Below, piece by piece: positions 7,484-10,581 of a stretch of 10,581 nt of DNA. The notes beneath the pieces are model-generated. The model saw only the letters and a list, made by a program, of their open reading frames with translations. It made no database searches and was not told the origin of the DNA. Both the position numbers and the translations under genes were made by a program. How positions within the stretch are numbered: the first letter of the stretch is position 1; each line of letters begins with the position of its first letter. This DNA is from Bacteroidales bacterium UBA3742 (GTDB taxonomy: Bacteria; Bacteroidota; Bacteroidia; Bacteroidales; Paludibacteraceae): positions 1 through 10,581 of the forward strand of contig DFGU01000106.1 in NCBI GenBank assembly GCA_002371785.1. The letters are read 5' to 3'.

Positions 7484-8584
7484 ATGGTAAAAGACCCAAA
7501 GCTGAATCATCTGGATATATCCATTATCGTGCCGCTCTTCAACGAGGAAGAGTCGCTGCCTAAGCTCTATGAGTGGATCGAGCGCGTGATGCGGGAGAAC
7601 AAGTTCTCCTATGAGGTAATTTTTGTGAATGACGGATCCACGGATAAGTCATGGGACGTGATTAAAAGTCTATCAGGCGAAGCCGGTCTATCAGCCGAAG
7701 CCGGTCTATCAGCCGAAGCCAGTCTATCAGCCGAAGCCAGTCTATCAGCCGAAGGCGGTCTATCAGCGAAGCGGTCTAACAGCGATAGCGGTCTATCAGG
7801 CGAAGCCGGTCTTGTAAAAGGTATCTGTTTCCGCCGCAACTATGGCAAGTCGGCGGCGCTCTACTGTGGCTTCAAGGCCGCCAAGGGCGATGTAGTCATC
7901 ACCATGGATGCCGACCTCCAGGACTCGCCGGACGAGATACCCGAACTCTATCGCATGATCACCGAGGACGGCTACGACCTCGTCTCCGGCTGGAAGCAGA
8001 AGCGCTACGACAACAAGTTCACCAAGAACCTCCCCTCCAAGCTCTTCAACGCTACGGCACGTCGCGTGACGGGTATTCAGTTGCATGATATGAACTGCGG
8101 TCTCAAGGCCTATCGCCAGGACGTTGTGAAGAATATCGAGGTCTTCTCCGAGATGCATCGCTATATTCCGTATCTGGCTAAGAATGCCGGTTTCACCAAG
8201 ATTGGTGAGAAGGTCGTCCAGCACCGCAAGCGTGAGTTCGGCGTGTCTAAGTTCGGTCTCAACCGTTTCGTCAACGGCTACCTGGACCTCATGACCCTCT
8301 GGTTCCTCAATAAGTTCGGCAAGCAGCCGATGCACTTCTTCGGACTGGTGGGCAGCCTCATGTTCTTCATCGGCTTTATCGCCGTCATCGTGGTGGGTGG
8401 TATGAAATGGTATGCCCTTGCGCATGGCGTACGCGCGATGCTGGTGGGTACCAATCCCTATTTCCATATCGCTATCCTCATGATGATCCTCGGCTGTATG
8501 CTGTTCCTGGCCGGTTTCCTGGCCGAACTGATGATCCGCAACTCGCCGTCGCGTAACGACTACCTCATCCGAGAGGAGATCTAA
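7484..8584 (+). CDS. Polyprenyl-phosphate-type family 2 glycosyltransferase with repeat insertion
   Basis: This 366-residue protein is a DPM1/GtrB-like GT2 enzyme, expected to move a sugar from a nucleotide donor to a lipid-phosphate carrier at the inner membrane. The GT-A domain shows IIVPLFNEEESL at 14-25, FVNDGSTD at 47-54, MDADLQDSPDE at 141-151 (the DAD metal-binding motif and DLQ), a conserved MNCGLKAY at 203-210, and HRYIP with RKREFGVSKF at 248-257. Two transmembrane helices follow at about 285-306 and 327-351, with a basic C-terminal tail. The ATG at 7484 was chosen: an upstream in-frame TTG (7451) lies inside the -7 box. Relatives are about 310-320 residues. The excess is residues 62-108, a serine/alanine/glutamate-rich block encoded by an 18-bp tandem array between FVNDGSTD-SWDVI and VKGICFRRNYGKS. 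The donor sugar cannot be read from the sequence. Confidence 0.9.
   Translation: MVKDPKLNHLDISIIVPLFNEEESLPKLYEWIERVMRENKFSYEVIFVNDGSTDKSWDVIKSLSGEAGLSAEAGLSAEASLSAEASLSAEGGLSAKRSNSDSGLSGEAGLVKGICFRRNYGKSAALYCGFKAAKGDVVITMDADLQDSPDEIPELYRMITEDGYDLVSGWKQKRYDNKFTKNLPSKLFNATARRVTGIQLHDMNCGLKAYRQDVVKNIEVFSEMHRYIPYLAKNAGFTKIGEKVVQHRKREFGVSKFGLNRFVNGYLDLMTLWFLNKFGKQPMHFFGLVGSLMFFIGFIAVIVVGGMKWYALAHGVRAMLVGTNPYFHIAILMMILGCMLFLAGFLAELMIRNSPSRNDYLIREEI
7667..7807. repeat. 18-bp tandem array GGTCTATCAGCCGAAGCC inside the glycosyltransferase
   Basis: Eight units lie head to tail: five of 18 bp at 7667-7756, one of 16 bp (7757-7772), one of 17 bp (7773-7789) and one of 18 bp (7790-7807), followed by a partial GGTCT. 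The two short units together lose exactly 3 bp, so the gene frame is restored. The encoded peptide repeats (G/S)LSAEA. The first and last units share GGC where inner units have GCC. There are no spacers between units, so it is not a CRISPR. Confidence 0.96.
8574..8578 (+). promoter_or_regulatory. Shine-Dalgarno site of the TPR-like gene
   Basis: AGGAG lies 10 nt before the ATG at 8589, inside the last codons of the glycosyltransferase. It is the clearest Shine-Dalgarno site in the window and supports that start. The genes are only 4 bp apart, which suggests coupled translation. Confidence 0.6.
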
Positions 8585-8588
8585 CCAT

Positions 8589-9794
8589 ATGCCCCTTGCT
8601 GACCAGGTAAATACTGTCGAACGGGCGCTGGGCGAGCGTATGCTCCGCCATGCGTTTACTATCATGCGCTCGTGGGTGCATGAGCTCGGGCTGTCGTTCT
8701 ACATGGACCGCATCCAGACCATCGAGGATAACTACGACCAGGTCTTCGACTATTTCCTCTCGGCCGACGATCCCGAGCGCGACAACTTGCTCAACCGCCT
8801 CACCGGCGAAGCCTATCGTCTCTCCGACGAGATATATGCCGACCTGCGTCTGCGTCGCGGACTCTCGCCCCAGATGGTGGGCTTCAATCCCGAGAACCCG
8901 CAGAGCGTGATGCAGTATTTCAATTCGTGCGTCCACCTGCAGGAGGAGGATTTCCGCTGGTTTCGCACGCTCATCAACGACCCCGAGCGACGTACCCTGG
9001 CGCTGCTGACCATCCAGTCGCTCAGCATCAACCTGCGCGAGTGTTTCTGCGAGCGCGCCTTCATGCTGCTCATCGAGGCCATCTCGTCCGAGGTCGATCT
9101 GGTGTCCGAGCAGGCCAACTCGGCCGTGATATTCCTGCTGGCGCATTACGATGTGCGTATCGATTTCTTCCCTGAGATCCAGGATGCCTATCTGGAGGCT
9201 GTCGGCGATGGGCAGCAGGCCTACATGGCTATGGTGGCGCATATCGAGATCTGCCGTCCCCTGTCTGCCCAGACCAAGCGACTGACCTCCGTCGAGGCCG
9301 TGGACCGTCTGCTCAAGATGATGCGCACGCCCGGCGAAGAACGTGACATGGAGGACAACTATATCGCTATCATGCCGGAGTCGGAACGTGAATATATGAA
9401 TGGTATCGTGCAGATCCTGCCCGATACATGGGTCTATGATGTGCTGGTGGGGGATAACGAGGAGCGTCAGCAGCATGTCGAGGAAGCCTATCTGCATATC
9501 GGGCATCTGGAACCCATGCTCGACCGTCTGCCCGAAGCCGAACGCTGGCTCGTCCAGCGGCTCCGCTCCAAAGAGGCTACGGCGCGAGACTATATCAACT
9601 ACGGCCACTGCTGCCTGCTGCGCGGCGATCGCATGATGGCCTACGAGTCGTATCTTCAGGCCCGTCAGATGTGCGAGTCGCTACGCGAGTTCTATACTAT
9701 CTTCCGTCCCGACCGCGGCTTCCTCGTCGATCGCGGTGTACCCGTCGAGCAAGTCTATATGCTCGAGGACCAAATCGTCAGAGCCGGAACTTAA
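8589..9794 (+). CDS. Uncharacterised helical protein with a TPR-like C-terminal segment
   Basis: I do not recognise a named family for this 401-residue protein. It has no signal peptide and no clear membrane helix, so it is probably cytoplasmic. It is rich in charged and aromatic residues and looks alpha-helical throughout. Residues 334-358 (DYINYGHCCLLRGDRMMAYESYLQAR region) fit one tetratricopeptide repeat, with the usual G and A positions, and the weaker helical pairs before it (about 130-215) may be diverged repeats. It starts 4 bp after the glycosyltransferase stop, behind a good Shine-Dalgarno site, so the two are very likely one operon. A scaffold or adaptor role for the membrane enzyme or an unrelated housekeeping function are both possible. 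Base use matches the neighbouring genes, with no sign of recent transfer. No terminator hairpin follows directly; the MITE-like element begins 20 bp after the stop. Confidence 0.85.
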   Translation: MPLADQVNTVERALGERMLRHAFTIMRSWVHELGLSFYMDRIQTIEDNYDQVFDYFLSADDPERDNLLNRLTGEAYRLSDEIYADLRLRRGLSPQMVGFNPENPQSVMQYFNSCVHLQEEDFRWFRTLINDPERRTLALLTIQSLSINLRECFCERAFMLLIEAISSEVDLVSEQANSAVIFLLAHYDVRIDFFPEIQDAYLEAVGDGQQAYMAMVAHIEICRPLSAQTKRLTSVEAVDRLLKMMRTPGEERDMEDNYIAIMPESEREYMNGIVQILPDTWVYDVLVGDNEERQQHVEEAYLHIGHLEPMLDRLPEAERWLVQRLRSKEATARDYINYGHCCLLRGDRMMAYESYLQARQMCESLREFYTIFRPDRGFLVDRGVPVEQVYMLEDQIVRAGT

Positions 9795-9813
9795 AATCAA
9801 AAATCATCACTAC

Positions 9814-10078
9814 TGTCCCATTAAAATATCGCAAATGAGCTATAAATAATTGATATTAAGCTAATTATACTGATATTATGAGCGAACGGATTTGATTTGA
9901 AAATGTTTTTTTGGTTTATGTCTTTGTGTGCTTCGTACTCGTAGAGTTGTACTAATTGACAGTAAAAGCTGTCTGGAAGCTTGCTTGCAAGCAGGTTTTA
10001 GTGGCAATTTGTACAAGGAGCAAGGCTCCTAAAGCACGCAAAGGGTTTTTTGGGTTTTTGTTTATTTTAAATGGGACA
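9814..10078. mobile_element. MITE-like element with TGTCCCATT terminal inverted repeats
   Basis: The ends are TGTCCCATTAAAATA (9814-9828) and TATTTTAAATGGGACA (10063-10078), inverted copies that differ by one T. The 265 bp between them have no ORF of use. A long imperfect hairpin occupies 9922-10043: CTTTGTGTGCTT pairs with AAGCACGCAAAG (11 of 12), TTGTACTAATTG (9947-9958) with CAATTTGTACAA (10005-10016; 11 of 12), and 9959-9980 with 9983-10004 (16 of 22). A small hairpin AGGAGC-AAG-GCTCCT lies at 10016-10030. About 70 bp of the left side have no partner. Target-site duplications are not clear: the flanks CACTAC and TTACTG give no exact direct repeat. A relic of an insertion sequence, or a structured RNA, are alternatives. 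I cannot assign an IS family. Confidence 0.7.
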
Positions 10079-10087
10079 TTACTGAAA

Positions 10088-10105
10088 AATCATAAATCAT
10101 AAATC
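10088..10105. repeat. AATCATA heptamer tract next to the MITE
   Basis: AATCATA AATCATA AATCTGA at about 10088-10108 has a 7-bp period and leads into GGCTGAAAGCC. A similar tract, AATCAAA AATCATC, lies at 9796-9809 on the other side of the MITE-like element, which suggests the element went into an existing array. Confidence 0.6.
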
Positions 10106-10126
10106 TGAAGGCTGAAAGCCTTTCAG
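10105..10126 (-). terminator. Probable terminator of the minus-strand barrel gene
   Basis: CTGAAGGCT (10105-10113) and AGCCTTTCAG (10117-10126) pair with a 3-nt loop and one bulged T. Read on the minus strand the hairpin contains the stop codon (TGA at 10125-10123) and is followed by a T-rich but interrupted stretch (ATTTATGATTTATGATTTTTC). The interrupted T-tract lowers confidence. Confidence 0.5.
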
Positions 10127-10581
10127 AACGCCACTCCTAATCCGGCATCGATAAACTCGGCCCTTACGCCGTGTGTCTTCAGTCCCAGCTGTACGAACAT
10201 ATGATCCAGTACGTGGTACTTTAGCACGAACTGCATATAGCACCAGCCGTCCTCATAGTTGCTGGCTTTCGTGAAATCATAGCCATAGAAGATGCCCCGG
10301 TCGAGTGGGGTACCTGCCTGGTCAGCCGCCTTGGCTTCGGCATAAGGCTCCAGGTTCTTGATGGGGTCGAATACGTAGAATCCTACGTGCAGACCGGCCG
10401 TCAGCCTTCCGATGATAAACTCCGGTTGCAGACTCAGTCCCACGCGGAAGCAGTTCTTCACGTCGCTCTCCTTCAGGTATGTCTTGCCGAAGTACGTCAC
10501 CGTCGCTCCCGGGTTCGCGGGCGCGAATTCCTTACTAACGCACGCGTAGTAGCCGTCGTAGAAACCATCCACACCCAGACC
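10123..10581 (-). CDS. C-terminal part of an outer-membrane beta-barrel protein, possibly PagL-like lipid A deacylase (5' partial)
   Basis: The frame is open to the right edge, so only about 150 C-terminal residues are seen and the real start lies outside. The segment alternates hydrophobic and polar residues with Gly and aromatic belts, for example GLGVDGFYDGYY, RVGLSLQPEFIIG, LTAGLHVGFYVF, WCYMQFVLKYHV and MFVQLGLKTHGVRAEFIDAGLGVAF. It ends in Phe, as outer-membrane barrels usually do for assembly by the BAM complex. The order of strands (a FYD strand, a GxxxGFYVF strand, a YMQF-LKY strand, and a last LGLKTH-AEFIDAGLG pair) resembles Bacteroidales proteins annotated as acyloxyacyl hydrolase / PagL, which remove a 3-O acyl chain from lipid A. 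The catalytic His-Ser part is not visible in this fragment, so the function is only a suggestion. A hairpin at the stop codon probably ends transcription. Confidence 0.7.
   Translation of the reverse strand, partial: GLGVDGFYDGYYACVSKEFAPANPGATVTYFGKTYLKESDVKNCFRVGLSLQPEFIIGRLTAGLHVGFYVFDPIKNLEPYAEAKAADQAGTPLDRGIFYGYDFTKASNYEDGWCYMQFVLKYHVLDHMFVQLGLKTHGVRAEFIDAGLGVAF

Larger units (their letters stand above)
9795..10122. other. AT-rich gene-free interval
   Basis: No credible coding sequence is present in this 328-bp interval. It holds a short 7-bp-periodic tract (AATCAAA AATCATC) right after the upstream stop, the MITE-like element, a second AATCATA tract at about 10088-10105, and the hairpin that probably ends the minus-strand gene on the right. 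Its AT content is much higher than in the flanking genes. Confidence 0.8.

Noticed and set aside
7368..7499. N-terminal extension of DnaE upstream of 7367
   Set aside because: These 44 codons cross both divergent promoters and begin inside the glycosyltransferase gene. MNFTHLHVHS is the normal PHP-domain beginning.
7667..7807. Regular repeat that could be a CRISPR array
   Set aside because: The 18-bp units touch each other with no spacers, and the array is an in-frame part of a glycosyltransferase gene. No cas gene is present.
8565..9608. Long minus-strand open frame opposite the TPR-like gene
   Set aside because: The plus-strand gene has a good Shine-Dalgarno site, operon spacing and a plausible protein composition; the opposite frame has none of these.
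9922..10043. Integron attC site or retron RNA
   Set aside because: The long hairpin lacks the attC core-site pattern and there is no integrase or reverse transcriptase gene in the window. A MITE-like element explains the terminal repeats better.

Overview
The window looks like chromosomal DNA of a member of the Bacteroidota, most likely order Bacteroidales. Three things point there. The two promoters I can see are of the Bacteroidota type (TTTG, about 20 bp, TAnnTTTG). The protein families (a DnaE that opens FTHLHVHSHYS, a Bacteroidales-style HAD phosphatase, a C-terminal outer-membrane barrel ending in Phe) have the flavour of that group. Shine-Dalgarno sites are weak before most genes. I cannot name a family or genus.

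Layout, left to right. (1) 1-1248 (+): the end of a YggS-type PLP-binding domain fused in one frame to a HAD phosphatase, closed by a hairpin/T-tract terminator. (2) 1268-7367 (-): a probable three-gene operon transcribed right to left, dnaE (replicative polymerase alpha), folC (folate polyglutamylation) and prmA (ribosomal protein L11 methyltransferase). dnaE and folC overlap by ATGA; folC and prmA are separated by a heptanucleotide array. (3) 7368-7483: a compact divergent promoter with an almost complete dyad symmetry. (4) 7484-9794 (+): a two-gene operon of a membrane-anchored family 2 glycosyltransferase and an unrecognised helical protein with one TPR-like segment. (5) 9795-10122: an AT-rich non-coding region holding a 265-bp MITE-like element with terminal inverted repeats. 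(6) 10123-10581 (-): the C-terminal end of an outer-membrane beta-barrel protein, perhaps a PagL-like lipid A deacylase.

The feature I would look at first is a set of short tandem arrays with periods of 7, 8 and 18 bp. They sit inside conserved genes (dnaE, folC twice, the glycosyltransferase), across the folC stop and the prmA start region, and beside the MITE. Each in-gene array keeps the reading frame and falls where the protein family would be expected to tolerate extra residues. In the glycosyltransferase two neighbouring indels within the array cancel each other. This suggests a genome-wide process that seeds micro-satellite-like arrays into genes, similar in form to the heptanucleotide STRR repeats known in cyanobacteria but with different units. 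I see no CRISPR array, tRNA, rRNA or complete transposase gene.
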